DNA of 64,000 bases from Haloarcula rubra. GTDB lineage: Archaea > Halobacteriota > Halobacteria > Halobacteriales > Haloarculaceae. How positions within the stretch are numbered: the first letter of the stretch is position 1; every line of letters starts with the position of its first letter. The notes beneath the pieces are model-generated. The model was not told the origin of the DNA. It worked only from the letters and a program-made list of their open reading frames with translations, and ran no database searches. Both the position numbers and the translations under genes were made by a program. Shown here one piece after another: positions 7,201-16,111 of the stretch. The stretch lies in contig NZ_RKLR01000004.1 of the NCBI RefSeq assembly GCF_019599465.1, positions 186,001 through 250,000 of the forward strand, read 5' to 3'.

Positions 7201-7278
7201 GGTCGCTCCCGTCTCAGTCCCACTTCGCACCGGGGTTCGTCACGGCGCCGTTGGCGGCCGACCCGAAGTCGCGGTGGT
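7201..7278. repeat. ilvD 3' end, matching partner of the displaced copy
   Basis: This is the in-gene copy of the 78-base direct repeat. It spans the final codons and stop of ilvD and 13 downstream bases. The two copies are 188 bases apart, start to start, with 110 bases of unrelated sequence between them that holds no gene. Confidence 0.9.
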
Positions 7279-8953
7279 ACTTCGCCAACACGCCGTTCGT
7301 GTAGTTCGGCTCGGGGTCGTCGCGCGCTTCGAGGCGCTGTGCTATCTCCTCGTCGGAGAGGTCGATAGACAGTTCGTGGTCGTCGACGTCGATGGTGATG
7401 GTGTCGCCGTCTTCCAGTGCCGCGATGGGGCCGCCGACGAAGGCTTCGGGGGCGACGTGACCGATGGAGAAGCCACGCGTCGCGCCGGAGAAGCGCCCGT
7501 CGGTCAGCAGTGCCACGTCCTCGGAGTGGCCCTGTCCGGCGACGGCGCTCGTGACCCCCAACATCTCGCGCATTCCGGGGCCGCCCTGCGGCCCTTCGTT
7601 GCGGATGACGATGGCGTCGCCGCTCTCGACGTTGCCCTCCTGAACGTACTCCATGGCGCTCGACTCCTCCTCGAAGACGCGGACCGGCCCCTCGTGGTGG
7701 AGGTGGTCCTCGCCGGTGATCTTGATGACCGCGCCGTCGGGCGCGAGGTTGCCCGAGAGGATGCGGATGGCCCCGCGCTCGTGGATGGGGTCGTCGACCG
7801 GGTAGAGGTAGTCCACGTCCAGTTCCTCGATGCTCGGCGGGTCGACGGCTTCGAGTTCCTCGGCCATCGTGTTGCCGGTGACGGTGAGCGCGTCGCCGTG
7901 GAGCAGGTCCGCGTCGAGCAGTGCCTGCAGCACCACGGGAACGCCGCCGACCTCGTGGAGGTCGTTCATCACGCGCTCGCCGCCGGGCTGGAGGTCGGCG
8001 ATCTTCGGCGTCCGTGCGCTGATCTCGTTGAACGTCTCGATGTCTAAGTCGACGCCGGCTTCCGCCGCGAGCGCCAGCAGGTGGAGGACGGCGTTGGTCG
8101 ACCCACCGACGGCGACCTGCAGGGCGATGGCGTTCTCGAAGCTCTCGATGGAGAGGAAATCGGAGGGCCGGCGGTCGTTCTCGACGACGTCTAAGACGAG
8201 TTCGCCGCTCTCGCGGGCCACGTCGTAGCGGGACTCGTGTTCGGCCGGCGGCGACGCCGACCCCAGCGGCGCGAACCCGAGTGCCTCGGAGATGGAGGCC
8301 ATCGTGTTCGCGGTGAACATCCCGCCACAGGACCCGGCACCGGGACAGGCCTGTCGCTCCATCTCGTCGAGTTCGTCCTCGGACATCTCGCCGTCGGCGA
8401 CGGCGCCGACGCCCTCGAAGACGTTCTGGATGGTAATCTCGCGGCCGTCGTGCTCCCCGGGCATGATAGAACCGCCGTAGAGGAAGACGCTCGGGAGGTC
8501 CGTGCGGATGGAGGCCATCATCATCCCGGGCATGTTCTTGTCACAGCCACCGATGGTGACGAGGCCGTCCATGCGCTCGCCGAAGGAGACCAGTTCGACG
8601 GAGTCGGCGATGACCTCACGGGAGATGAGCGAGGCCTTCATGCCCTCGGTCCCCATCGAGATGGCGTCCGAGATGGTGATGGTGCCGAACTCGATGGGCA
8701 TCCCGCCGGCGGCGTCGATGCCTTCGTAGGCGGCGTCGGCCACGTCGTCCAGGTGGACGTTACACGGCGTGATGTCGGCGGCGGGGTTGGCGACGCCGAC
8801 CATCGGCGAGGCGAGGTCCTCGTCGTCGTAGCCCATCGCGCGGAACATCGCTCGGTGGGGCGCCCGTTCGGTGCCCTCGGTGACTTCGTTGGAACGGAGG
8901 CTCGGGTCCTTCTCACCGGGCTCCGACGTCTCGTGGTGTTCCTGCTGGCTCAT
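7214..8953 (-). CDS. ilvD: Dihydroxy-acid dehydratase
   Basis: The 579-residue product is full length for IlvD/Edd enzymes, which convert 2,3-dihydroxy-isovalerate and -methylvalerate to the 2-keto acids of valine and isoleucine synthesis. The iron-sulfur cysteine motifs are present: [16 protein letters not shown] and [16 protein letters not shown]. Also visible are [12 protein letters not shown] and [14 protein letters not shown] near the C-terminus. A CTTAAA box (TTTAAG on this strand) lies about 28 bases before the ATG. It appears monocistronic and transcribed toward the integrase. Its last 20 codons are duplicated just downstream, so this 3' end may have been used as an integration site without damaging the gene. 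Confidence 0.97.
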   Translation of the reverse strand: MSQQEHHETSEPGEKDPSLRSNEVTEGTERAPHRAMFRAMGYDDEDLASPMVGVANPAADITPCNVHLDDVADAAYEGIDAAGGMPIEFGTITISDAISMGTEGMKASLISREVIADSVELVSFGERMDGLVTIGGCDKNMPGMMMASIRTDLPSVFLYGGSIMPGEHDGREITIQNVFEGVGAVADGEMSEDELDEMERQACPGAGSCGGMFTANTMASISEALGFAPLGSASPPAEHESRYDVARESGELVLDVVENDRRPSDFLSIESFENAIALQVAVGGSTNAVLHLLALAAEAGVDLDIETFNEISARTPKIADLQPGGERVMNDLHEVGGVPVVLQALLDADLLHGDALTVTGNTMAEELEAVDPPSIEELDVDYLYPVDDPIHERGAIRILSGNLAPDGAVIKITGEDHLHHEGPVRVFEEESSAMEYVQEGNVESGDAIVIRNEGPQGGPGMREMLGVTSAVAGQGHSEDVALLTDGRFSGATRGFSIGHVAPEAFVGGPIAALEDGDTITIDVDDHELSIDLSDEEIAQRLEARDDPEPNYTNGVLAKYHRDFGSAANGAVTNPGAKWD

Positions 8954-8977
8954 ACACCGACGAAAGCCACCAGTCGT

Positions 8978-8983
8978 CTTAAA
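8978..8983 (-). promoter_or_regulatory. TATA-like promoter of ilvD
   Basis: TTTAAG on the minus strand lies about 28 bases before the ilvD ATG at 8953, consistent with a leaderless transcript. Confidence 0.5.
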
Positions 8984-9081
8984 CGCCCTGACTATCGCCT
9001 TCGGTCGGGTGCTGGCGACCGTCGCTGGCGAATCCCTCCGGTGACAGTAGGTTCTTTCCCCGGCGTCTCTAACGCCGCCGT

Positions 9082-10047
9082 ATGGCGACGGTCACGACGG
9101 CGGCGCGACTCCACTTCGGCTTCCAGAACCTCTCGCTCGCACACGAACGCCTCTACGGCGGGGTCGGACTGGCGCTCGACGAGCCACGGTTGGTCGTGGA
9201 GGCCACCCCGGCCGACGGGGTGGACTGTGACGACGACGAGGCGACGCCGTACGCCGAACGCGTCGTCGAGGCGCTGGACGTCCCCGGCGCACGCGTCCGC
9301 GTCGAGGACCGGTTCCCGCGCCACGTCGGTCTGGGGAGCGGGACGCAACTCGCACTCGCCACACTCGTCGCCGTCGCTCGCGCCCACGAGACGACGGCCG
9401 ACGCCCGCACGTACGCGCCTGCACTGGGTCGCGGCGGTCGGAGCGGCATCGGCGTCGCCACGTTCGAACGGGGCGGGTTCGTGGTCGACGGCGGCCACCC
9501 GACCGAGCGGTTCACCGCCGAACCGCCGGCGGAGGGCGACTGGGAGGTACCGCCGATTCTGGCCCGCCACGACGTGCCCGCCCACTGGCGGTTCGTCCTC
9601 GTCGTCCCGGACAGCGACCCGGGACAGAGCGGCAGCGAGGAGGACCAGAGCATGCGACAGGCCGTCGAACGGGCCGACCCCGGCATCGCCGACCAGATAG
9701 CGACGTTGCTCACCCGCCGCCTCCTCCCCGCTATCGGGACCCGTGACCGCCGGCAGTTCGGACAGGCCGCGGCCCGCCTCGGACGACTCAACGGCGCGTG
9801 GTACGCCGACGAGCAGGGCGGCGTCTACCGCCCGCCCGCCGGCACCATCGTCGAGCGTCTCGCCGAGGCACCCGCCGTCACGGGCGCCGGGCAGTCCTCG
9901 TGGGGGCCGACGGTGTGGGGCCTGACCGACACCGACGGCGTCGCCGCGGCCCGGGAGGCAGGCCGAACCGCGCTCGACGCCGCCGGCGTCGGCGGCGAGG
10001 TCCACGTCGCCGCCCCGCGGAACACGGGCGCGAAACTGGACGAGTAG
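9082..10047 (+). CDS. Beta-ribofuranosylaminobenzene 5'-phosphate synthase family protein (GHMP fold)
   Basis: The 321-residue protein begins [14 protein letters not shown] and carries [15 protein letters not shown] near residue 83, the glycine-rich phosphate-binding loop of the GHMP superfamily as it appears in the MptG/RFAP synthase group. That enzyme joins 4-hydroxybenzoate or 4-aminobenzoate to PRPP in methanopterin synthesis. Haloarchaea use folates rather than methanopterin, so the substrate may differ or the product may feed an alternative pterin. Conserved C-terminal segments [11 protein letters not shown] and [11 protein letters not shown] fit the family. The gene stands alone, divergent from ilvD. 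The family call is strong, the exact reaction less so. Confidence 0.82.
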   Translation: MATVTTAARLHFGFQNLSLAHERLYGGVGLALDEPRLVVEATPADGVDCDDDEATPYAERVVEALDVPGARVRVEDRFPRHVGLGSGTQLALATLVAVARAHETTADARTYAPALGRGGRSGIGVATFERGGFVVDGGHPTERFTAEPPAEGDWEVPPILARHDVPAHWRFVLVVPDSDPGQSGSEEDQSMRQAVERADPGIADQIATLLTRRLLPAIGTRDRRQFGQAAARLGRLNGAWYADEQGGVYRPPAGTIVERLAEAPAVTGAGQSSWGPTVWGLTDTDGVAAAREAGRTALDAAGVGGEVHVAAPRNTGAKLDE

Positions 10048-10155
10048 GACCGTCTCCGGCCCGTGAGACGGCCGACGGGCGGGACTGTCTGGCCGGGTGT
10101 TCGGGCGCCATCGGCGACGCCGCGGTAAGCCACAGTTACTACGAGAGGGCAAGCG

Positions 10156-10161
10156 TTTAAG
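10156..10161 (+). promoter_or_regulatory. TATA-like promoter of the RecA-like ATPase operon
   Basis: TTTAAG lies about 28 bases before ATG 10185, the usual leaderless spacing in this window. Confidence 0.5.
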
Positions 10162-10184
10162 CGACCACACGGGTCAATGCGTGT

Positions 10185-11021
10185 ATGGAGCGCATCCCGT
10201 TCGGTGTGAAGCAACTGGACGGCATCATCAACGGCGGCGCACCGGCCGGTAGTGTCGTCCTGTTGGCCGGCGAGGCGGGGGCCGGGTCGCGGGAGTTCAT
10301 GCACACGAGCGCGGTCATCAACGGACTCAGCCACGTCGACGAGGAACTGTACGACCTCTACTACGGGACGCCCTCCGAGTCGGCGGTGCCGCCGGAGGAG
10401 GTCCACTACATCTCGTTCACCGCCAGCGAGGCGCAACTGGCCGACGAGATGCGACTGGCGATGGACGAGGACCTGTTGGAGACGGCGCTCTCGGGCGTCG
10501 AGTTCCACGACATGTCCGAGCGGTTCTTCCACATGAGTCCGGTACCGCGGTCGTGGTACGCGGAGCAGACGCCCAACATCAAGGACCTGCGGGCCCGCCA
10601 CGAACGCGACGACCTGTTGGGGGCGCTGGGGTCGAAACTTAGCGAGGTGGCGTCGGGCAACCTCGTCGTCATCGACTCGCTGTCGGACCTCGTCAGCGCG
10701 ATGGGCGAGGACATCGACTGGGTCGACATCACCTTCCTCGTCGCCGGCCTCCAGAAGGCGGCCCACAAGTGGGGCGGCCTCATCCTCCTGCATCTCAACT
10801 ACGAGACGCTCTCGGACACCCGAGAGGGGCAGTTGAGCGACGCCGCCCACGGGACGATGGAGTTCTCGTGGGAGTCCGGCGGGTCCACGCGGGCACGGAC
10901 GCTCGTCGTCAAGCAGTTCCGCGGCGTCCTCTCCCAGATAGAGGACGAGGACATCGTCCAGTTCGAGACGGAACTCGGCGACGCTGGCTTCGACATCAGC
11001 GACGTGCGCAAGATTCGCTGA
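10185..11021 (+). CDS. RecA-superfamily ATPase-like protein (HTR-like)
   Basis: The 278-residue protein starts like KaiC/RadA-type ATPases (ERIPFGVKQLDGIINGGAPAGSVVLLAGE), but its P-loop reads GEAGAGSRE (residues 29-37). The invariant lysine and following Ser/Thr are gone. The Walker B strand (NLVVIDSLSDLV) and later beta strands remain. It belongs to the haloarchaeal group often labelled HTR-like, although it has no transducer domains. Without the lysine it probably binds nucleotide weakly or acts as a regulatory scaffold. It heads a codirectional run with two zinc-binding proteins and transcription factor S, which hints at a role in DNA or RNA processes (inference). Confidence 0.82.
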   Translation: MERIPFGVKQLDGIINGGAPAGSVVLLAGEAGAGSREFMHTSAVINGLSHVDEELYDLYYGTPSESAVPPEEVHYISFTASEAQLADEMRLAMDEDLLETALSGVEFHDMSERFFHMSPVPRSWYAEQTPNIKDLRARHERDDLLGALGSKLSEVASGNLVVIDSLSDLVSAMGEDIDWVDITFLVAGLQKAAHKWGGLILLHLNYETLSDTREGQLSDAAHGTMEFSWESGGSTRARTLVVKQFRGVLSQIEDEDIVQFETELGDAGFDISDVRKIR

Positions 11022-11117
11022 GCGCCGACAGACGCCCGACCCGACCACTCGCTGGTAGTTTCGCGGTGTGAAAGAGGCGGCAAACCCTTAACTATCTAGT
11101 TCGTGAAGTGGAACGTA

Positions 11118-12038
11118 ATGGCCAGTGAGTCGACGGAGGAGGGGGCCGTCACCGTCGAGTTGCCGCCGGAACTCGACGAGTGGCTCGACGAACGGGCGAG
11201 CGCGCTCGGGGTGGACCGCGCGGAACTCGTCCAGCAGTTGCTGGCGTCGTACCGTGTGACGGCCGAGCGCGACGACGCCGAGTCGGTGGCCGAGTTGGTC
11301 GAGGTCGACCGGGCCGTCGAAGACGCGATGGACGACCAGCTAGACGCCGTCGTCGCCGCCACCGTCGACGACGCCGTCGACAGGCGCGTCCCACCGGCCG
11401 TCGAGTCCGCCGTCGGCGACCGTCTCCCGGACATCACCGACGCCGTCGAGGGGCGTCTCGACGCCCGATTCGAGGCCGTCGAAGACGACTTCCAGGAGAA
11501 GCTAGACGACGTGCGGAGCCGGGTCGTCCAGCTCAAACGCGAACTCGACGGCAAGGCGACGGCCGACCACGACCACGAGGAACTGGCGGCTATCGAGGAC
11601 CTCGAATCCGAACTGGCGTCGTTGAACCGCGAACTCGTCGCGGCCCGGGACGAACTCGAAGACGACGTCGAAGACCAGTCGGCCCGCGTCGACGACGTGG
11701 AGCGCGGACTCGAGGACGTCGACGACCGACTGGACGACGTCGAGGAGAAACTCACGCGCGTCGCGTGGGTCGTCAGCGACCTCCGGAACGACCAGGGGGG
11801 CCGTGACTCCCACCAGAAGGCCGTCGACCGTATCAAACGCGCCGCCGCTCAGGAGGGCGTCTCGTCGGCGTCCTGTGAGAACTGCGGCGAGTCGGTCGAC
11901 ATCGGCCTGCTGACGGACCCGCAGTGCCCTCACTGCGGGTCGACGGTCTCCGACGTCCGACCCGAAGGCGGCATCATCCGCAAGAAAGCGCGGCTCGTGA
12001 CCGCCGCACAGTTGGAGGCTGGCCCGACAGATGAGTGA
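11118..12038 (+). CDS. Ribbon-helix-helix/coiled-coil/zinc-ribbon protein
   Basis: Read from ATG 11118, the protein is 306 residues. The N-terminus (VTVELPPELDEWLDERASAL) resembles a ribbon-helix-helix DNA-binding unit. A long acidic heptad-rich coiled coil spans roughly 130-230, and a four-cysteine ribbon (CENCGESVD then CPHCGSTV) follows near 250-275. An in-frame GTG at 11103 would add five residues. The arrangement suggests a dimeric DNA- or RNA-binding structural protein. It overlaps the next gene by eight bases and follows the RecA-like gene by about 100 bases, so the three are probably expressed together. The domains are seen; the biological role is not known. Confidence 0.78.
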   Translation: MASESTEEGAVTVELPPELDEWLDERASALGVDRAELVQQLLASYRVTAERDDAESVAELVEVDRAVEDAMDDQLDAVVAATVDDAVDRRVPPAVESAVGDRLPDITDAVEGRLDARFEAVEDDFQEKLDDVRSRVVQLKRELDGKATADHDHEELAAIEDLESELASLNRELVAARDELEDDVEDQSARVDDVERGLEDVDDRLDDVEEKLTRVAWVVSDLRNDQGGRDSHQKAVDRIKRAAAQEGVSSASCENCGESVDIGLLTDPQCPHCGSTVSDVRPEGGIIRKKARLVTAAQLEAGPTDE

Positions 12039-12633
12039 GGACGACCCCGAGGACCCCTTCGAGCAGTTGGACGTCCCCGACGACCGGGAGGGCGACCCGT
12101 TCGAGGAACTGGATGGGCCGGCCGAGGGCGACGCCGAGCGACCGACCGACCCGCCGGACCCGGTGGCCGACGTGACGGCGGACACGGACACCGGCCAAGA
12201 CGAAGCCACCTCGCCGGACGACCAACCGCCGACCGACCCGGTATCGGCCGTCGACACGGCGTCGACCGTAGACCCGCCACAGTCTGGCGAGCGCGACTCG
12301 GACCCGTTCTCGGAGATGGGTGAACGCGGTGGCGACCCCTTCGACGACGCAGAGAGCGTCTTCGAGTCGGTGGACGTCGGCTCTGTCGACCCGGACGAGG
12401 TGTGGGAGTCCCTCGGCGAGGACGAGGCGGCCACCTCGCACTCCGGGGGGAAGCGCTACGCCGAGGTGTCGAAACACCGCTACTGCGAACAGTGCGAGCA
12501 CTTTTCGGGACCACCGGAGGTCCGCTGTACGCACGAGGACACCGAGATTCTGGAGTTCCTCGACATGGAGACGGTTCGCCTGCTGAACTGCCCGGTCGTC
12601 GCCGAACAGCGAGCACTCGGCAACGAGGAGTAA
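12031..12633 (+). CDS. Acidic protein with C-terminal zinc-binding module
   Basis: The 200-residue protein has a low-complexity acidic N-terminus with repeated DPFE(E/Q)LD-type elements (EDPFEQLD, GDPFEELD, SDPFSEMG, GDPFDDAE). The compact C-terminal module KHRYCEQCEHFS, VRCTHED and LNCPVV carries four cysteines, a likely metal site. Its start overlaps the upstream coiled-coil gene by eight bases, implying translational coupling. The repeated short motifs could be docking peptides for a partner, perhaps the preceding protein. I recognise it only as a conserved haloarchaeal hypothetical. Confidence 0.75.
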   Translation: MSEDDPEDPFEQLDVPDDREGDPFEELDGPAEGDAERPTDPPDPVADVTADTDTGQDEATSPDDQPPTDPVSAVDTASTVDPPQSGERDSDPFSEMGERGGDPFDDAESVFESVDVGSVDPDEVWESLGEDEAATSHSGGKRYAEVSKHRYCEQCEHFSGPPEVRCTHEDTEILEFLDMETVRLLNCPVVAEQRALGNEE

Positions 12634-12643
12634 GAGTAACGTC

Positions 12644-12648
12644 TTTTT
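12644..12648 (+). terminator. Possible T-tract terminator
   Basis: TTTTT follows 10 bases after the stop of the acidic zinc-module gene and precedes transcription factor S. Archaeal termination often needs only such a tract, but one this short is weak evidence. Confidence 0.25.
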
Positions 12649-12671
12649 GTCGCCGTCGCGGATGGGCGGGC

Positions 12672-12995
12672 ATGCAGTTCTGCGACGACTGTGGCTCGAT
12701 GATGCACGCCGACGGCGACGAGATGGTCTGTCAGTCCTGCGGCGCTCGCGTCGCCAAGGACACGGACAGAGCCGCCGACTTCGTCAGCACGGCCGAACAG
12801 AGCGACGACGACGTCATCGAGACGGAGGAGGGCGCCGACTTCGAGGGGAAACCGACGGCCGACGACGTCACCTGTGAGGAGTGTGGCCACGGGAAGGCGT
12901 GGTACACCATCAAACAGACCGGGTCCGCCGACGAACCGCCGACGCGGTTCTTCAAGTGTCAGGACTGTGGCTACCGCTGGCGGGAGTACAACTAA
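12672..12995 (+). CDS. tfs: Transcription factor S (TFIIS/RPA12-like)
   Basis: The 107-residue protein is full length for archaeal TFS, which enters the RNA polymerase funnel and stimulates transcript cleavage in stalled complexes. The N-terminal ribbon uses Cys4, 7, 20 and 23, and the C-terminal ribbon Cys69, 72, 97 and 100 (CEECGH, CQDCGY). The catalytic acidic pair Asp88-Glu89 sits in GSADEPPTRFF, as in TFIIS. The linker is acidic, as usual in haloarchaea. The start at 12672 puts the first cysteine at residue 4, matching the family. Confidence 0.95.
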   Translation: MQFCDDCGSMMHADGDEMVCQSCGARVAKDTDRAADFVSTAEQSDDDVIETEEGADFEGKPTADDVTCEECGHGKAWYTIKQTGSADEPPTRFFKCQDCGYRWREYN

Positions 12996-13019
12996 GCCGT
13001 CCCCGGTCCGCCATCACCC

Positions 13020-13556
13020 ATGACACTCGAATCGCGGACCCGCGACGCGGTCCGTGCGGAACTCGAACGACTCGTCGACACCTACGGCGACGTCCCGGTC
13101 CGGCGCGACACCGTCACCAACGACCCCGCGTTCTTCGAACGGGGCGAGAAACTCGCCGAGGAGGGGTGGCTGGGCGACGCCGGCGCGTGGGTCACCGACG
13201 ACGCGGGGCGCGTCCTCCTCATCAGACACCGCGGCGCACCGGAGACGTGGGGGACGCCCGGTGGCGGCCACGAACCCGGCGAAGGGCTGGACGACACCGC
13301 TCGCCGCGAGGTCCGCGAGGAGACCGGTGTCGACTGTACGCTGACGGGGCTGTACTACGCCCGCTGGAAGACCATCGTCCACGCCGAGGACGCGGACCGT
13401 CGCCTCCACATGCTGACCGTGGAGTTCGACGCCGAGGCGACCGCCGACGACCTCGCCGTGGACGACGACGAGGTGCTAGACGCACGGTGGTTCGAGACGG
13501 TCCCCGAGGAGTTACACGAGATACCGGCCACGCGGAGCACCGACGAGTCGGCCTGA
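13020..13556 (+). CDS. Nudix hydrolase
   Basis: The 178-residue protein has a complete Nudix box (GGHEPGEGLDDT followed by ARREVREETGVD, residues about 82-105) with the metal-binding REVREE core. A N-terminal helical extension of 50 residues precedes the fold, and a WFETVPEEL segment closes it. Nudix enzymes cleave nucleoside diphosphates linked to another group; the exact substrate cannot be read from sequence. It lies 24 bases after transcription factor S in the same direction and may share its transcript. Confidence 0.9.
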   Translation: MTLESRTRDAVRAELERLVDTYGDVPVRRDTVTNDPAFFERGEKLAEEGWLGDAGAWVTDDAGRVLLIRHRGAPETWGTPGGGHEPGEGLDDTARREVREETGVDCTLTGLYYARWKTIVHAEDADRRLHMLTVEFDAEATADDLAVDDDEVLDARWFETVPEELHEIPATRSTDESA

Positions 13557-13621
13557 GGGACGCTCAAAACGCGGTCGAACCCTTCTGAAAGCACTTATCG
13601 TGGACGGCGGTAGTCACGGGT

Positions 13622-14506
13622 ATGCGCCGCCGGACCCTCCTCGCGCTCTGTGGCTCGCTCGTCGCCGGCAGCGGCTGTCTGGACCTGACTCCCGACACTG
13701 CGCCGGGCGACGAGAGCGTAACGCCGGTCCCCGAACCGACGACCGAGAGCGGCACGCACGACGACCAGATTCCGACCGTCGACGTCGCCTCGGCAGTCGT
13801 CCAACCGGGCGTCGTCGCACCGGATAGCCCCGACTCAATCGGCGTCTTCGCCGACGCCGGCCAGTATCTCCTCGTCGACGTCGCCGTCGACGGCCCCCTG
13901 CCCGACCGCTCGGCGTTCGAGTGTCACTTCGACGGCGAGACGCACAGACCGACGGCGTTCACAAGCGGCCTCTACCGGAACGGTGAGTGGGGCGCCGGCT
14001 ACGGCGACGGGAGCGACGGCGTTCTCGTCTTCGAACTGCCGGAGACGGGCGACGCCAGCGACGCTCGCCTCACGTGGGACCACGGCGAGTGGGTTCCGCC
14101 GGCGCGGGTGCGCTCTCGCCTCGAAGCCCCACTCCCCTCCTTCTCGGTCGCCCTCGACGGCCCGACGACCGTGACGGCAGAGGACGACCCGACCGTCAGC
14201 GTCCGTGTCACCAACGAGGGCGACCGAACTGGCCGGTACGCCCTCGCGCTGAACCGGACCGGGCCACGCGTCGCGTACGCGCCGGTGGCACGCATCGCCG
14301 GTGAACTGGGTCCCGGTGCGTCCACGACGCGGGAGGTTGACGCCGAGAGCCCCTACGTCGCCGACCCGCCCCGAGAGGCCGTCTACCGACTGGACGCGGC
14401 CGACGACGACAACGACGCTCGGCTGACTATCTCGCCGGCCGAGGCGGGGACGGCGACCCGAACGGCCGAGGAACTCGGCGAGAGCACCGCCACCGACAGC
14501 GAGTGA
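13622..14506 (+). CDS. Exported lipoprotein of unknown function
   Basis: The N-terminus MRRRTLLALCGSLVAGSGCL shows an Arg-rich start, hydrophobic core and lipobox-like AGSGC, so the 294-residue product is probably exported, possibly by Tat, and lipid-anchored at Cys19. A Thr/Pro/Ser-rich spacer follows (30-60). The remainder is all beta with a late segment (PTVSVRVTNEGDRTGRYALA) resembling CARDB-type cell-surface Ig-like domains. It has no recognised enzymatic motif. It follows the Nudix gene by 65 bases. Confidence 0.8.
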   Translation: MRRRTLLALCGSLVAGSGCLDLTPDTAPGDESVTPVPEPTTESGTHDDQIPTVDVASAVVQPGVVAPDSPDSIGVFADAGQYLLVDVAVDGPLPDRSAFECHFDGETHRPTAFTSGLYRNGEWGAGYGDGSDGVLVFELPETGDASDARLTWDHGEWVPPARVRSRLEAPLPSFSVALDGPTTVTAEDDPTVSVRVTNEGDRTGRYALALNRTGPRVAYAPVARIAGELGPGASTTREVDAESPYVADPPREAVYRLDAADDDNDARLTISPAEAGTATRTAEELGESTATDSE

Positions 14507-14561
14507 GTCCTGCAGCCATACGGGTTCGCATCGCCCCCTCCCGAACGACGGCGCCACGCCC

Positions 14562-14579
14562 ACGGAGCAGTTGCTCCGT
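14562..14579. repeat. Perfect 8-bp inverted repeat, possible hairpin
   Basis: ACGGAGCA-GT-TGCTCCGT lies in the 246-base gap between the lipoprotein and the cupin gene. It could form a short hairpin after the lipoprotein gene or be a dimeric binding site. No T-tract follows it. Confidence 0.4.
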
Positions 14580-14752
14580 CACAGGACGTCTATCCGCCCG
14601 CTATTGGTGACGGAATCCCGATTTAGTCGGGTGTATCTCGGTCGTGTCGTGTGACAACTCTTAACAAACTCTCTAACGAACTGTACTCGGAGCGTTCGAG
14701 ACCACGTCGGGGACAGATTGCCTCGGTTCGAGCGCTCACTCGGAGGAGACCG

Positions 14753-15145
14753 ATGAAAGTAGCTTCAGCAGAGATACCAGCCAAGATAGAGAGTCCGGGT
14801 GCAGTGGCGCGCCAGCAACTGGACTTCGGAGACGCGACCGACTACGGAGACATCGCCGCGGAACATTTCGAACTCGACGCGGGGACCGACATCGTCGCGC
14901 TGCTCGAAGGACTGGAAGACGACCTCTGTCAGTCGCCCCACTGGGGATACATCGTCGAGGGTGCACTGACGGTTACCTACAGCGACGGCAGCGAGGAGGT
15001 CGACGAGGGCGGCGACATGTTCTACTGGCCACCGGGACACACTGTCCGGGCCGACGAGGACTCGGAGTTCGTCCTGTTCAGTCCACAGCACGAACACGAG
15101 CCAGTCCTCGACCACATTCGAGACAAGATGGCCGAGAGTGCCTAG
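14753..15145 (+). CDS. Cupin-domain protein
   Basis: The 130-residue product from ATG 14753 folds as a single cupin. SPHWGYIVEGALTVTYSDG and GGDMFYWPPGHTVRADED correspond to the two conserved cupin motifs, though only part of the usual His/Glu metal set is present. The start is marked by GGAGGAG a few bases upstream, an unusually strong ribosome-binding sequence for this genome and decisive over a longer in-frame extension to 14651. Small cupins of this type are often stress or signalling proteins. The substrate is unknown. Confidence 0.8.
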   Translation: MKVASAEIPAKIESPGAVARQQLDFGDATDYGDIAAEHFELDAGTDIVALLEGLEDDLCQSPHWGYIVEGALTVTYSDGSEEVDEGGDMFYWPPGHTVRADEDSEFVLFSPQHEHEPVLDHIRDKMAESA

Positions 15146-15192
15146 CCGCACTCGCTTCCGCACGGAAGTCTGGCCTCGGCGTTTCTCGCCGG

Positions 15193-16065
15193 TCAGGCGG
15201 CGATGGCGACCCACGCGAGGACGACGAGCGCCGCGCCGGCGACGGTCGACCCGACGGCGTGGGTCCGGAGTTCGTCCAGCAGGTCGTGGGAGTGTTCGTG
15301 GAGGGAGCAGACCTCGTCGATTTCGCTCCCGGCCTCGCAGTTCGGCAGGAAGTCCATCGCGACGTGGAGGAAGATACCGGCGGCGAAGCCGAACACGACG
15401 GCGTTGACCACCGGAGTCTGTGGCACCGGCAGGAGTGCCGAGGGAATCGCGGTCAGGCCGACGCCGGCCGCCGGGAGGAGGAGTGCGGTCGCGGACTTCC
15501 CGTCGCGGTTGAGACGGCGAGCGGCGGCGTAGCCGGCGGGGCCCTTGTGCGAGACGATGGCGAGGCCGAGGAGCAGTCCCAGCGTCGGCATCGACGCGTA
15601 GACGAGGCCGATGATGAGGCCCGCCGAGAGGGCGTGGGCGGCGATAGCGGCCGTCGTCGTGTCGAAGGCCGTGTCGACGTGGGTCAGGCGATGCCCGACG
15701 GTGTGGGTACCGTACCCGGCCACGATGCCGGTGGCGATGCCGATACCCCCGATTCGGGGCGTGCCGGCGGCGGTCCCGAGGCCCATCGCCTGCGGGACGA
15801 GGAACATCGTCGCCGAGGTGACCATCGCACCGCTCGCGAGGCCGTACCCCCAGACGAGGCGGTGAGGGTTCGTCTCCGCCGCCCGGGCACCGAGCCACGC
15901 GCCCAGCCCCATCGCCACGAACGCGACCCACGAGATGACCAGTACCTTCCGGAGGCCACCGGTGACCCCGACGGCCGAGAGCGCGAGGAGGCCGACGACG
16001 CTCGCGAGGCCGACGAGCGACAGTCGCCCGCTGTTATTAACTATACTGGTGATGTTAATAGCCAT
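15193..16065 (-). CDS. ZIP family metal transporter
   Basis: The 290-residue protein has about eight hydrophobic segments. It carries the paired ZIP signature region (AAHALSAGLIIGLVYAS and AIVSHKGPAGYAAA) and a later HVAMDFLPNC, so His, Asp and Cys line a likely metal path. A His-rich loop (SLHEHSHDLLDE) lies on one face. ZIP proteins import divalent metals such as zinc, iron or manganese into the cytoplasm. A promoter-like palindrome lies about 25 bases upstream. Metal specificity and whether a DtxR-type regulator acts here cannot be judged. Confidence 0.88.
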   Translation of the reverse strand: MAINITSIVNNSGRLSLVGLASVVGLLALSAVGVTGGLRKVLVISWVAFVAMGLGAWLGARAAETNPHRLVWGYGLASGAMVTSATMFLVPQAMGLGTAAGTPRIGGIGIATGIVAGYGTHTVGHRLTHVDTAFDTTTAAIAAHALSAGLIIGLVYASMPTLGLLLGLAIVSHKGPAGYAAARRLNRDGKSATALLLPAAGVGLTAIPSALLPVPQTPVVNAVVFGFAAGIFLHVAMDFLPNCEAGSEIDEVCSLHEHSHDLLDELRTHAVGSTVAGAALVVLAWVAIAA

Positions 16066-16083
16066 TGACTAATGCAACCGCAG

Positions 16084-16094
16084 TATTACTAATA
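16084..16094 (-). promoter_or_regulatory. Promoter/palindrome upstream of ZIP transporter
   Basis: TATTACTAATA is a perfect odd-length palindrome overlapping a TATA-like TTTATTAGTAATA on the minus strand, about 25 bases before the ATG at 16065. The overlap would let a dimeric repressor block the promoter, as metal regulators do, but no regulator is identified. Confidence 0.4.
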
Positions 16095-16111
16095 AACCCG
16101 TCGGTCGCCGG

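Noticed and set aside
10156-10184. A second gene start between mptG-like and the RecA-like gene
   Set aside because: Only a promoter-like TTTAAG is present; no ORF with haloarchaeal codon use fits.
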